DNA of 64,000 nt, taken from contig NC_069367.1 of the NCBI RefSeq assembly GCF_021730395.1, positions 8,926,501 to 8,990,500 on the forward strand, read 5' to 3'. The notes beneath the pieces are model-generated. The model worked only from the letters and a program-made list of their open reading frames with translations. It searched no databases and was not told where the DNA came from. The DNA comes from Mercenaria mercenaria. Its lineage: Eukaryota > Mollusca > Bivalvia > Venerida > Veneridae. The position numbers were made by a program, and so were the translations under genes. This document shows positions 34,050 to 46,157 of this stretch, one piece after another (position 1 is the stretch's first letter; every line of letters begins with the position of its first letter).

Positions 34050-34820
34050 ATTTACCTTTTAAAGTTACAACAGATTCAAAACTACTGTGGTTACAGTATA
34101 GAATCAATCTCTTAGGAACATATCATCTTTACAAAATGGGTATTGTTCATGATAATCAATGCTCCTTTTGTCATAGAGCTGCAGACACTATTTTACGTCT
34201 TTTTATGAGTGTCCATTTATAGCTACGTTCTGATTAAATGTTAGAAATTGGATTCAAAATAAGTATTCATCAATTACATTAGGTGCAAACTTGGCAAATA
34301 CCGACATTTTATTTGGTAATCGATTATTTCTAGATGTGCTTAACACTATCCTTATTTCATGTAAAATGAAAAATGCTTTGCCAAACATAGAAGGAATGAA
34401 GAAGAATATCAACTATTTATTTAAAGTAAATGAATACAATGCAGTTAAAACCTTAAAGTTACAAAATTTCGAAAATCAGTGGAGAGACTTCCTTCCCTTT
34501 ATAAGTTAGAAATTCTTTGGAAAAGAAATTATAATTGTTACTATTATACGAGATTTATACAAATGCTCTTTTTATGCTACCTTTTATAATTTATATATCA
34601 AAATATGGAAAGTCAAAGCGCTTCTATATTACTTTTATCAATTTAAAGATAGGTTTAAGCCCACACCTTCCAAAAACACCCGGTCACACAGATAGAAAAC
34701 TCACGCACTAACGCCCCCCCCCCCCCCCCCCCAACCTCCCCCAACTCCCTACCTTTCTGTGCTCTTTCTCTTTTTCTTTTTTTTATATTCTTTGTTTTTC
34801 CTGGAGTACTTCTATGGTAT
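34050..34820 (+). mobile_element. LINE 3' relic (reverse-transcriptase zinc-binding tail)
   Basis: The translation LLWLQYRINLLGTYHLYKMG and CSFCHRAADTILRLF matches the zf-RVT tail of non-LTR retrotransposon ORF2 (QYR...L.KM...C.FC....T..HLF..C). One frame slip follows at the ...YECPF position. A further 72 codons (34291-34509) ending LPFIS complete the carboxyl end. The 5' part is absent. Confidence 0.7.
34702..34732. repeat. Poly-C tract
   Basis: About 23 C in a row, followed by C-rich sequence. It is prone to length error in assembly. Confidence 0.9.
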
Positions 34821-35274
34821 AGTGTTCAAATTATTTCAGTAGCAACTGACAACTTTGTCTTACAAACCTGGCTTTGTACTATTTTTTCTTTATAACTCGG
34901 TAAAACGTTCTATAGACCTGATCTACCTGTTGTAGAGAGAAAAAATTAGTGTACTTTAAAGTCATTTTCTAAATATTCCTCAATACAAAGTTTTAGATTG
35001 GAATCTGTTAAATCAGAAAAGGCCAGGCCAAACAGTTATCAATAATAGGAAAGATTATTATAAAGGTAAATTAAAATTTTAAAGGAATGAAAATAACCAA
35101 ATATCGTCACCTCAGTGCAAAAAGTGGATAACTCCATTGACTTAAAGAAGGACTTACTCACTTTTTGCCCTAAGGTGACGAATTATGTTTTATATAAATT
35201 TTTAGCATATAATCTTTAAACATGTAAATGTTTTTTCCTATGATCTAAAGCAGTCTTTAAAGCCATTATTTTTA

Positions 35275-35565
35275 TATGGGGACCATACGCCGCTTTTCAC
35301 GGAATTGCACTATGTGCATCATTGAATGTTCCATCTGTACCGCCGTATGAATACATCTGCAGATGTCTCTAAATTATATCCTGTACTTATAACATGTGTA
35401 AATGTTGAGTTCTGCTCAACATGGGGCTAGAGGACGTGGACGGTAGCTTGCATTACCACTACCGTCCATGAACAGGCTCATTCAAACCGAGCCCTACAAC
35501 ATTTCGTTTATGTCGTGTTGGGCGACCTGTGGTTTTCCACTTTTTTATTTTACAAAGGGAAACAA
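35275..35565. repeat. Inverted copy of linker segment 33640-33900 (right arm)
   Basis: CCATACGCCGCTTTTCACGG ... GGGCGACCTGTGGTTTTCC is the reverse complement of the left arm with roughly 80% identity. The two could form a stem around the 1.4-kb interior. Confidence 0.75.
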
Positions 35566-36156
35566 TTCAGCCAGAAAGTCTGTATCATTGGCAAGAGCTT
35601 TAATCTCCCTTTAAATGCCTTGCTTTTTGTTTACAAGTTGTAGGAAGTCTGTAATATTAGCTAGTACAGCTTTTATCTGCCTTCAAATTTTTGTTGGCAA
35701 TAGAATATACGAATATTATAATTGTTATTCTCTGACTGTGGCCACCATATAGTATGTACAATTGTCTGTTTGTAATTCAACATATCATGCTGTTAACTCT
35801 TTACTGAATAATTCATTATATATGTAGATCTGTAAAATGAGGTCATAAATTACAAAAAAGCAGGCGCCATATCCAAGGGGTGACTAAACAATACACAAGG
35901 CTAATACAGTGGGAGTATTAGAGCCACCTAGGCCGAAATGTTCAAGCTTGAAAATTAAACAGTACATTAACATAACATCGTGCTGAAATCGAAATATAAA
36001 AGCTCATATATATGAAGACATATTGACGTGTGTTTTATTTGATTTCAGATATAAATGCATAATGCCCAATTCAATGTCTGTTTAACGTATGTGTGTTCCC
36101 GCATGTTTTCTCTACAAACCTTAACACTTGCATTTTGACTTCAGTTTCATGTCAAC

Positions 36157-36449
36157 CCGCCCGCTTAGCTCATAAGGAGAACACAGATATACGGATCACG
36201 TGGTCGTGAGTTCGATCGCCGGGCGGGTCGTATGTTCTTCGTATGTTCTACGTGACGATTTGATAGAATAAATTATGTCTGAAATCATTCGTCCTTCACT
36301 TTTGATTCATGTGGAGAAGTTGGCAGGTACTTGTGAAATTGGTTTGTACTGGTTAAGAATCCAGGGACACTAGTTAGGTTAACTGCCTGTCGTGACATAA
36401 CTAAAATACTGTTGAAAAACGAACGGCGTTAAATCCAAAGCAAAGCAAA
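36157..36449 (+). mobile_element. SINE S2, block A
   Basis: CCCGCCCGCTTAGCTCATAA head, GAGTTCGATCGCCGGGCGG box B, GGCGTTAAATCC tail. The same insertion is present in block C (53501-53795), so it predates the duplication. Confidence 0.85.
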
Positions 36450-36736
36450 AAATAATTCTCTATTAGAATGTTTTCGTAACTCTCTCTCTTCTATCAACAA
36501 GACAAAGTATCGCTTGCTTATCATGCATCATATACAAAAGGCTTTTAAAATTATATAAAAGCTGGAAAATCAGTGGCATGAACAATAGCTAGAGTTTTGA
36601 GTTAAATCCATTAATCCGGTTAATTAAAGCCAAATGAGAGAATTTATAATACCTTGATGTCATATTTACAAATATATTCAAATTATGTCTGGACCCAGTC
36701 GTGCGAAACTTTAACATGCAATTTAACTAAAGGTCG

Positions 36737-36936
36737 CCTTGGACTGGAACCAACAAGGGAAGCGAAAGCGGGGACCAGTCACCACCTGGAGAAGAACTCT
36801 ATTGGCGGACCTCAAGCTCACCAACATGACCTGGGGTGAAGCCAAAATAGCAGCCAAAGACAGAGTGAGACTGAGAGCAGTACTGCAGGCCCTATGTTCC
36901 GTTCATAGCGAAGAGGAATAAGAAATTAAAGAAGTA
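36737..36936 (+). mobile_element. LINE 3' fragment with 12-bp target duplication (block A only)
   Basis: The open frame contains GKRKRGPVTTWRRTLLADL and MTWGEAKIAAKDRVRLRAV...HSEEE-stop, the typical carboxyl end of RTE-like LINE endonuclease/reverse-transcriptase proteins of marine invertebrates. AACTAAAGGTCG stands at 36725-36736 and 36937-36948. Block C lacks the insertion. Confidence 0.8.
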
Positions 36937-37735
36937 AACTAAAGGTCGATTAACTTTTAGGGTAGTATTCCAACATTTTAGAAAACTTAGATAACAAATG
37001 TATGGGTTAAGGATAATGAACACTAAAACATATTAAACAGTCAAAATCAAAACATCCTACAAGTGTTTCCCGCCAAGAATAATATTTTGATTAAAAATTT
37101 AACAAGCAGTTAGTTTAATAGCCGGTTAAAGTTTCGAATAACTTGGCCCTGAAGTCAACGGCAAAAAAAATATTTCAGGCAGATTGTTTTATTTTCAAAA
37201 ATAAAAGATAGCGTCAAACAAATTACATTCTAACATACCCCCATATTGCGGGTTTTTAAGCTCCTTGAAAACTCAAGACAGTAGAATCTAATCCAGCCAG
37301 ATGAGCTAAAACGCATTTGTAAAATTTAAGACTTTTTCATTAACAATTCATTAACATCCATCATTCCAGAAAAGATATAATGAAAACTCTGCTCATGACT
37401 AGAGAGTGGTTTTGTTGCAGTTTTATTTACAAACATGTTGAAAACAAATAGAACTGATATAACTTTTGTATTAGCTGGATTTTTTGATATTTTTTTTTTT
37501 ACCCTTAAATGTTTTTGTTGGTAGAATAACGTTCTTTTTGGGGGAAATATTTCAATTAAACATTAGAGAGACGTTTGAAACCCAGATTTTGAAAAAAGTA
37601 GTTTTGATCAAAAATGGTTGTTGGAAAAACTGAACTTAATTTTTGTACAGAAGATGTTGTTCTGAAGATGTTAATTTACGTATCGGAAGTAAAATAAAGT
37701 TAGCCTTTCGTAGTAAACAGGTTCTGTTGTTTTTC

Positions 37736-37976
37736 GTTTTTAGGTTTTACAGTATTTTTGTTATATGTAGCGGCGGATAAATAACCTAACCAGAGTTCCT
37801 GGTACAAACTAGTTCTCCGCAAGTAACTGCCAACGAGCCCACATGAATCAGAGGTGGAGAACGAATGATTTCAGACACAATGTCGTTTATCAAAATGTCA
37901 TGGAGAACAAACGGCCCGCTAGAGGACCCTGCGATCCGTAGATCTGCGCTTTTGTGCTAAGCGGGTCAAAATAGGT
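37736..37976 (-). mobile_element. SINE S2, reverse copy, block A
   Basis: Minus-strand head GACCCGCTTAGCACAAAAGC, box B decayed, body CTCCATGACATTTTGATAAA. It lies in DNA homologous to the region before 54600 in block C. Confidence 0.75.
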
Positions 37977-38879
37977 TCTAATTCTATAGAAGTCTTGTTA
38001 TCAAATTCAGATTTGCATATGAACTCCAAACAATAAATTAATTCAACGATTAATCACTGTTTGCGATATATTATTTCGATTATAACACGATATCAAGAAT
38101 TATCATCTACATCGTTGACGGCATCCAGTTTCGAGTGGTTTTCTTTTCTAGAGCGCTGTTATGACGCTATGACGTTTTAAATGTGACGTAATAACACTGA
38201 CTTCGTAGCATGAAAACACATCTTCTTTGTTTTATATGAAAATAAATCTGGTCATGTTATGATAAGTAGTAAAACACGAATAATCAGTTTTTTTCATATA
38301 ATTTTGTTTATGCGAAAAGTTAAATAATTCCGGAAGCCTATACATTCTTTCTTTGTAGCTTCTTTTGAGCATTCCCCTCGGTGACTTACAATTTGTTGTA
38401 AAAATAATAATATTTATAATAGATCTACTAATACCTTCGTTTATTATACACGTATTGCATTTTTTTCTTACGTGACTTCTGAAACAAAATTCAAGATTTT
38501 TTTTTTAAATTTTGACCATAGCCCAACTAACCCTATTTGAATTATAGACTGGTAAATGGCATAGTTATAGACCCGCGATTTTGATAAGAAGACATGTCAT
38601 TTAATAAATTTGGCTATAAGCCAGTCTAGCATATAGTCCTAAAAACTTAAATACAATGATAATAATGCAAATTTTATTTAACGAGGATATCATATTAGCT
38701 ATAAGTAATCACGACTAATTTTACAATATTTATGTACTTAAAAAATAAAAGTTTCGAAAATACCACCAAATATTGTAAATATGCTAATACCGACATTATT
38801 TTAACTGCGATGAAAATGAACGAGTAGTTATTTGTCATACAAAATGTAAATTTTGCAACTGGAAACACTCTTTTAGTCT

Positions 38880-39430
38880 TTAAATTCTCACGTCCGATTG
38901 CTGTCTTCTATGAAGATATGGCAAAGACAATGCTAAAAGCGCTCCTCCAAAAGACATGGTTCCCAGAAAGTGATACGATGCAATGTAATTTCCTGTAGCG
39001 TCCCTGAACAAACCTGCAAAAGATAAAGAATGTAAAGCAAAATTTGCGAATATCATTGTTTCTATGCAAATGAGCATGTAGCCATTCGCCTTTCTTCAAA
39101 GAGGTCTGGGTTTCAGGCTTGCAATGAATTTGCATGATGGAGCTCTTTTCCAAATTAAACTTAAAGTGCCAAATGGACTGTAACTCAAACTCGTTTACAT
39201 GAAGAACATGAAGACAAATATGAAGGAGAAAAAGATATTTTTAACGAAACAAAAGACAAATTGGTAAACCATTATCAATAACGCGAAATGTAGATGTGAG
39301 TGCTACACCGTGGCACAGTAACGTAAACCCGATACAGCTCTTCAGTTTGGGTAACATCAGGTATTCCACGAGAATAACGGGATACGTCGAATGGTAGATT
39401 TCGGACCGACAGACGAACGAAGCAGCGACT
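38880..39430 (-). pseudogene. SLC16-like transporter, last two exons, decayed duplicate
   Basis: The terminal exon (39013-38880, 134 nt, same length as in the full gene) is open and encodes GLFRDATGNYIASYHFLGTM ... RRQQSDVRI-stop behind a good TTTATCTTTTGCAG acceptor. The preceding exon (about 39430-39290: STYPVILVEYLMLPKLKSC) has lost its acceptor AG, and its donor reads GATAAT where the full gene has GGTAAT. Exons 1-4 are absent because the duplication ends here. The remainder cannot make a transporter. Confidence 0.85.
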
Positions 39431-40093
39431 AAATGCTTCTCAACGACACTGAAAATCAACTTGATAGCCATAAGCGACACAAATCGATATTCCTTGAAAG
39501 TTTTCCTTTAAAGTGCCACTTAAACACGTGAAATATATGTAATTGTGCACGGTCCTTACACTAATTATGAAACAATTAACAATTTATCACAAGTTAAAAG
39601 TTATCCTTAAAATTGTCCTTAATATTTTCCTTAGTGGCCTTCTTCTTAAGATTTTCCTTAATATGTTTCTTAGTAGCCCTTGAAATATACAAAAGCAATA
39701 ACATAAGGAGGGCTTATAACGACAAGGAAAAAACAAAGAGACAGCTAATGTTTTCCTTAAACCACTTTAAAATGTCATTAAACATGCAACTTTCTACGGA
39801 TGCAAATGCGATTAATAATAGTAAACCCTGTTTTACAAGTTGTTTAAGTATCACAACATGTTGATTAGTATCTTATGAAATATTCTAAAGGGGCAAAAAG
39901 ACACTCTATCCTGTGTTCGCTCTTATTCAGTTCATTTAGACATAATCTTACACTAATTTCACAAAAAAACGTAACCAATTGCTTAGCTATGTTTGTTATT
40001 TTCAAATGTTTATTTGTGCCCTCTGTGCGTGTTCAATGTTGATCTTTTCATTTATGTCAGACCCGTACTCAAGTGTAGATTTCTTCATATTGA

Positions 40094-40225
40094 TAAGCCA
40101 TCCAGCTGGCTTACGGAAAATTGGTGGTTGTACCCTGGTACCCGCCCATGATGAAACAATGCCCGGAGTGGCACTTGGGTCTTCTTCCACCATCAAAGCT
40201 GAAAAAGTCACAAAATTGTGTATGA
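40094..40225 (+). mobile_element. SINE S1 fragment, block B
   Basis: AAGCCATCCAGCTGGCTTAC ... CTTCTTCCACCATCAAAGCTG, headless. Confidence 0.7.
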
Positions 40226-40235
40226 CTTTAAACCT

Positions 40236-40240
40236 TACAA

Positions 40241-40271
<31 letters not shown>

Positions 40272-40273
40272 AT
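40236..40273. repeat. Simple repeat (AAAT)n
   Basis: About nine AAAT/TAAA units. A shorter irregular version stands at 26255-26283 in block A. Confidence 0.9.
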
Positions 40274-41603
40274 GTGCCTAGCATGTCCTTGATTTCTGTT
40301 TAAATATAATACAATGCCATAATATAAGATATCATTTAAAAGAACTCCTGTCGATTACATGTTCCAGCATACTCTCCCATACGATGCATAGTAAACATAT
40401 TCTCAAAAAGTTGTCCCCTTTGAATGCCATTTGTATAGATTGCTAAAAACTACGTTCCATATAGTTATACAGAATTTCAGAAATGGGATATAATCGCAAA
40501 TGCCTCAAAAGAAGATATGTAACAGCTAGTTCTTTGAAAATGGAGAGCTTTTAAAGGCACTAAACTGTCCAAAAGTATGGCCCCCTTTATGCAGTACTTT
40601 TCCGGAAATCGATCATTATTATTAGGTATATATCAATAAACGGACAATTGTTTTATAGTAGTAATATACATGTTTGATATACTGTTCAATTTTCATGTGA
40701 AACAATTCTTTCTTTTTGTGATCTGGTGTTTCTCAAAATGTACGGCTAAGCGTCAAAGAAATGAACTGAGAAAAATGGCGAGATTTGGCGTCAACGAAGA
40801 GAGAGAAGAAATTCGTTTATAACGTTTTGTTCTGTTCTTTTCTGTTCTATATAACCAGCGAAATGAGAGCTTTCAAAACCAAATAAGTGATTTAGAGTAG
40901 TTCTACGAGAGAGAATAAGATAATTAAGACAGCCAAATGAATAAGATCTATATGAAAACGTCTTGAAATGTTTTTTGGCGTTACCTTTCGAATATTCATA
41001 ACCAGGTTTGACACTGATGATACTGGATTATTTATTTGATCAACCAGAATAAAAGGTAAAAACAGGCGGCTAATACTGTCAGTACAAACATTTCCAAAAT
41101 TATAGTTTTGACCGTTCCAAGAGTTTAAAATTTTATTTATTTACCAACCAATTTTTCAGCTCGTTTTGTTTTGTTTCTTCCGTTTATTTTATGCAGTTCG
41201 CATTTATTTTATAAGCTTCGTCAGTAATGTAGTTTTCATGTTACATAAGCGCTAGAGACTGTAAGAAGGGTATTTTTGGAGAAAAAAGCGAGTAATAAAT
41301 TTTCCACGAGTTAGCTTAGGTCGTAAAGATATTACAAAAAAAAACAATGAATCCTTATATTGCCTGGCTTTGTTTTAGAATCACGCACATTGATGGTCAG
41401 TAATGCAGTGGCGACGACCAACAGATGGATAACATTTAATTAAAACATTCCAGACTAAATTTATAGGATTTCAGAGAAAAGTTATGTTAAAAAATTTGGT
41501 AATATGGATTTATATTCATGACGTTCACAATAATTTCACAAATTTTAACTATTTGTCCCTCCGGTCAACCATACATTTTTACGTACACAACATGAACAGA
41601 ACA

Positions 41604-41612
41604 TATATAAAG
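41604..41612 (+). promoter_or_regulatory. TATA box of C1q copy B
   Basis: TATATAAAG stands 100 bp above the ATG at 41712, placing a start site near 41630-41640. The 1.1 kb containing it is missing from block A, where only CTATATATAG at 26690 could substitute. Confidence 0.5.
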
Positions 41613-41912
41613 CATGCATAGTGCTCAAGGTTAGAGCATTGTTGCAATACGCATTGCACTATCTACAAACCACATTTGCTAACATAAAGTTTTCAGAGCG
41701 GTGATAAAAATATGGCTCGAGTTGGAATTATAATTATTTTCTGCTTATCACTGTTCTGGCTGGCCAGTGCAGCGTCTGCAGAATTGAGCCTTCTTGACAT
41801 TTATGACTTGTTGTCAAGGAGAATAGACTATGTTTTGCAAGAAACAAACGATATAAAAACCGGAATAGAAAACAAAATAGAATATATACAAGCTAACGTG
41901 TCGGCAGCTATT

Positions 41913-42263
41913 CACTGCGAAAAATATGTGCATATACGGGAGTATACGGTCCCGTATATGTCTAATATACGAATATCATATAAAAGGTATCTTTCATGAA
42001 AGTATGATCAAAACCAACGCCTTAAACATATTTTTGGACCTTGACAATCCTAACTTGAATACTGACATAAACTGTTGAAAAGTATTTATGCCAAGTATGA
42101 ATGAACGGATCCATGTCAGAAAAACATGAATGTCCAAATTTAAAAAATACGGGGTTCCGTATATGGAATGTTCCAATACGGGAAAAATGTTTCCGTATAC
42201 GCCCGTATATTAGGAGTATACGGAATGCGTACACTCCCGTATACGGAACCATTTTCCGCAGTG
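41913..42263. mobile_element. 351-bp MITE with CACTGCG ends and TATT duplication, inside the C1q-B exon
   Basis: The ends CACTGCGAAAAAT and ATTTTCCGCAGTG are inverted. TATT at 41909-41912 and 42264-42267 duplicates the single TATT of copy A. The inside is full of GTATACGG/CCGTATAC words. A 4-bp duplication with CACTG ends fits Chapaev-like (CMC) elements; the assignment is tentative. Confidence 0.85.
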
Positions 42264-43946
42264 TATTATCGATTTGAACAAAAATATGGAAAGAGTATCT
42301 GAATCTTTGATCAATGATAAAGTCGAGAAAGTTGAAAAAAGGTCTGAATCGCTAATAAATAATGAAATTAGGAATATGCAAGTCATTTCAGAATCTTTGA
42401 ATACTGAAATAATGAAACAATCAGTGACAGTGCATAAAATGCTCTTTACGGAGAAAAAGCGCTTGAGGGAAATAGCCGAAAAGTTTGAGAACAAATTTTC
42501 GACGTTTGAATCAGATATGAAGTCTCAAATGACACTGATGAATGCATCATTGGAAAGCACTGTTGACAGTCTGGAACAATCAATGACAGGGCACAAGACA
42601 CAGACTAACACTTCGCTCGTTTCGATGAATATCGATCTCCAATATATGATGAACGCAACAAACCAGCAGATAGAAGTAATGAACGTGAATTCCGAAACAT
42701 AATGGGAAGATTCCAATATGAAAATCGAGAGACAAAAAATGAAATCGAAAATCAAACCAATATAAAAATGAAAGAAATTAAAACAAGATTATACAAGAAA
42801 AGTCTATACAGTCGAAAGGAAAGATCAATGAAGTTAGCCAAGATATACTAACTAGAACAAGCTCAAATCTGCAAAGTGCGAAAAGTGGGATCAATTACCG
42901 GATGAATAATGCGGAAAGTCAGTTAAGTTCAATGTCGTCAAAGCTTACCTCACTTGAAAGGGAACAAGGTATTGTATAGTTACTTACAGTATTGTTCAGT
43001 CCACGTTGTGGCGCGGATTCAGTCGTGTAAGGGTATACGTACGCGTATGATTACATTTTTTACTTTTTAAAGCGTCGGATATTTCAATTTCAAAACGTTA
43101 ACAATTCTTTCAACACAAATTAGCCATTTACTCGTACGTTCAAAATGTATGGAACAACCTAAATCTGAGCTCTTAAGACTTAATATTTATTCCGAAAAAT
43201 TGTCCTGCTTGAATTTCATAGTTCAAATTTAGGCAAACATTTTTTTTTATAAATAGTATGTACACGTTTGAAGTATACTGTATTTAAATTTTCACAAGAT
43301 AAACGTAAATGATTTTTAGCATGTTTGATAGTTTTCATATTAAATCTATGATATCAAATATACCTTACAAGTACAAAAGGTTTAAGACAAATAATTATCC
43401 ATGTTCTCAATTAAAGTTCATTTGTGATTCTTGCATTTCAGAAATTTATACTAATTAAGTTACCTTTTGGTTTCCTGTTAAAAGGAAACACTGTCTGCCA
43501 ATTTGAGAAAACATGCATTCTCTTGCAAGTTCCATAGGTGCTCTATTGACCAAAAAAGTTAATTCGAGTGTTTGTTTGTTTTATGGAAGCATTGGTCTGA
43601 GACGGCTTTGTTGTGGAAGCATATACCACTGGTTTGAAAACGAACACTAAATGTCTGTGTGCGGCTCCAAATTAGCATGCCTTTATCTTACTAAACTAAC
43701 AAAAACATTTAGTGCTGAATAAAAGTAATTTCACTACTTTAACTATATTGTATAATCGACCCTGAATCAACATGACCGTACAAATTCAGATTTTGTTTTA
43801 CTTTTTCGTTTTATCAAAACAGTTTCAATAATTTGAATCTAATTTTAAAGAATGAAAAAAAGAACGATTTTTCAAAAAATATTGGCGGCAGTGGTGTCTT
43901 TACAGTAAGGGGAGAAGACTGGTGGACATAAAGTTGTGTTTTCAAA

Positions 43947-44107
43947 CATAATCTTTTCCCTACAAAATTTCTAAAACGAACTGGTCTGTCATTCCTTTTT
44001 AGCAGTACCATTTATGATTTCAAGGAGTGTTTACTGCAACAGCGAACACTGCAGACCATGATGAGTTGCTAAGGCAAAATCACTTGCTGTCAGCAGGCTA
44101 AAGGTTA
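43947..44107. mobile_element. Shortened MITE F2 variant b in C1q-B intron 1
   Basis: ATCTTTTCCCTACAAAATTT to CAGCAGGCTAAAGGTTAATA. Orthologous to the copy at 29416 in block A but deleted differently. Confidence 0.65.
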
Positions 44108-45347
44108 ATAATACCAAGTTGTATGAAGTGTAAAATCTGCTCTTCATTCTGTTAGACATCTTTTGATCTTTGTATCGTATGTCTTTTAGTTCTGTTGTAC
44201 AAAATCACACGCAACACGCAATGAACTTTGTAATGCATGTCATGTTTTCATTTCACTGTGTAAAGTCTATAAAAGTTCTCAAACATTTTGTTAATGTGAA
44301 AAGACTTTAATTTTTTTATATTTGTACATTCATTTATGTCTGGATATTTTGCTTTGGTTTAGATTAATTTTACAAATGTTTATTTTTTTTCAGACAACCA
44401 GGAAGACAATTTTGACGGTCAGATCAGCCGGCTAAGCAGTAGAATTTCAAAGGAGGAAGGTTATAAATGTTTTGATATTTTATACATGTAGATCCGGTGT
44501 CTCAATTTAAAAATCCAAAGCATTATACCGTCGCAAGATATCACCATTTTTTAATTATACTGATAATGTATAATATTCTATAGAGAAATATTAATATTTT
44601 ACATTTTCATTTAACACATCGTTTGACTACCATTTAGAAAATTAATAATTAACGAGATCCTGTTTTTCGACTAGCAATTGCTTCATGAAAATTTGTCATG
44701 TCTTTAAAAAATAGTGATTCTAATTGCAGCAAGGAAAGTAGCATTTTCAGCAAGACTAAATACAAAACACAGCTATTATAGTAAAAACGAAAAGATAATA
44801 TTTGACGACGTTCGGTACAGCTACGGTGGAGGGTACAGCTCATCAACGGGAATCTTTACAGCACCGAAATCTGGAACGTATTTGTTTACATTTAACGTGC
44901 AAGCCAGGCCTTATAAAATAGCTCACGTAGGGTTAATGGTACGCGGATATTGGAAAACACCGGCTTTAGTAGAAAGCGATGGTACTAATCTCACAGGTGG
45001 GAATGTAGCTATAGCATATCTCTCCTATGGTGACAAGGCTTGGATACAGACAGCAGGTGTAGACGACAAGTATTATATATGGCCTTACAGGACAACATTC
45101 AATGGTATTCTAATTGACTGAAATTGAAGAAACTTGCAAAATGAACCGTTTTGTTAAAACGTCACTCTTATAAAGCATCAGGATTAGTGGGATGTGGTAG
45201 GGCAAATGAAAATAAAAGATATAGCTGAAAATTCTTCAAAGTTTATTGAAGGAATATCTAAGTTACAATAAGTGGGTGACAACCTTTATTACTGGCTTTA
45301 AGATCTTTGATTTTCCTAATATTTTTAACTTTAAATAGAAGAAGCTT

Positions 45348-45353
45348 AATAAA
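45348..45353 (+). terminator. AATAAA polyadenylation signal, C1q copy B
   Basis: Same context (AATAAATAGAGGATAT) as in copy A, 227 bp after the stop. Confidence 0.5.
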
Positions 45354-45950
45354 TAGAGGATATTACATGAGTGTCTTTTCTTATTGACTTGAATAAGATA
45401 ACAAAATTCGAGGCCCTGTTAACTTTCCTGCTGAAACATAACAACTTCTGCTTTCTTCACCTATTATAGACAAAGATGTCTATTATACTTAAAACGACGT
45501 CAATTTTAAAGTGTTTTTGCACTAGAGTTATACAAAAGTATGTGAAATCCTGACTTAATTTCACTCCTACGACGTCAAAATTTTGATGAAAAGTTGTTAT
45601 TCACACATCCTCACATAATACGCAGATGTGATTGGCTTTGAAACTGGGTAAAACGTTATTTTGATCTCATAACTCCCTTTCTTATAAAATGTAAACAAAT
45701 TAAAAATCATTTCAATAGACCAATATCTGTCTTATCCCAAATGTTTATAATTGGATCTATGTGATGTGGAAAAAAACTGTAACCTACTTACAGAACTAAC
45801 ATATGTCAAGTTAGGAATAAAAAAATATATGCTTTGACAAATTTAATAAAAAGGAAATTTATATATTTATAGGTAAAACAAACTTTGGTACTTTAAGTAT
45901 TTAGACATTCAAATGGCCAGATCATGTAAGCACTTTGCATGATGATAGCT

Positions 45951-46157
45951 AACCCTTATCTTGCTAAATTTTTGTAATCAACTTGTCTATCTCTTAATTT
46001 GGACAGTACTATTAACTGTTAAAAGGGGCGCTTACCAAAAAGATACTGACTGAATGGCGAACAGTGCAGACCATGATTAGACTGCACGGATGTGCAGGCT
46101 GATCTTGGTCTGCACTGGTCACAAAGGTAGAATCACTTGCCGCCAGCAGGCGTTAAT
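45951..46157. mobile_element. MITE F2 variant b, well preserved
   Basis: CTAACCCTTATCTTGCTAAA to GCCAGCAGGCGTTAAT. The core GCAGACCATGATTAGACTGC ... GCAGGCTGATCTTGGTCTGC shows the variant-b arm bases. It is absent from block A at the matching place, so it was inserted after the duplication. Confidence 0.8.

Larger units (their letters stand above)
34039..35857. mobile_element. 1.8-kb insertion specific to block A (LINE relic plus inverted linker copy)
   Basis: Blocks B and C run straight from GTCAAAAGACAAAAGTAAAA to GCAGGCATCATATCCAAGG. In A these are separated by about 1.8 kb. The insert holds a LINE 3' relic (34050-34820), a poly-C run and AT-rich DNA. It also holds the reverse copy of 33640-33900. 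AAAAAGCA occurs at both edges. Confidence 0.6.
25290..39510. repeat. Segmental duplication block A (C1q - linker - transporter 3' end)
   Basis: From AAGTGCCACTTAAACACGTG at 25290 the sequence parallels 39511 onward for kilobases, through promoter-distal DNA, the C1q exons and introns and the linker. The second half parallels 53340-56580. The left boundary of copy B abuts transporter sequence, so the junction at 39510/39511 joins what would be transporter intron 4 to C1q upstream DNA. The unit is about 14.2 kb. Copies differ by many substitutions and by copy-specific insertions. Confidence 0.85.
41712..45121 (+). pseudogene. C1q-domain protein with coiled coil, copy B (signal peptide kept, coil exon broken)
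   Basis: The ATG at 41712 opens a clear signal peptide (MARVGIIIIFCLSLFWLASA, then ASAELSLL) followed by the start of the coiled coil (LLSRRIDYVLQETND). At 41913 a 351-bp transposon interrupts the exon. Coil sequence resumes at 42268, nearly identical to copy A to about 42680, where at least four 1-nt indels shift the frame. The exon ends at 42968 with the same GTATTG donor. Exon 2 (44394-44459) and the C1q exon (44730-45121, 130 codons plus stop) are intact. The C1q domain has one residue more than copy A and several replacements clustered at ARPYKIAHVGLMV and ESDGTNL. As it stands the full protein cannot be made. A short transcript starting downstream is conceivable. Confidence 0.8.
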
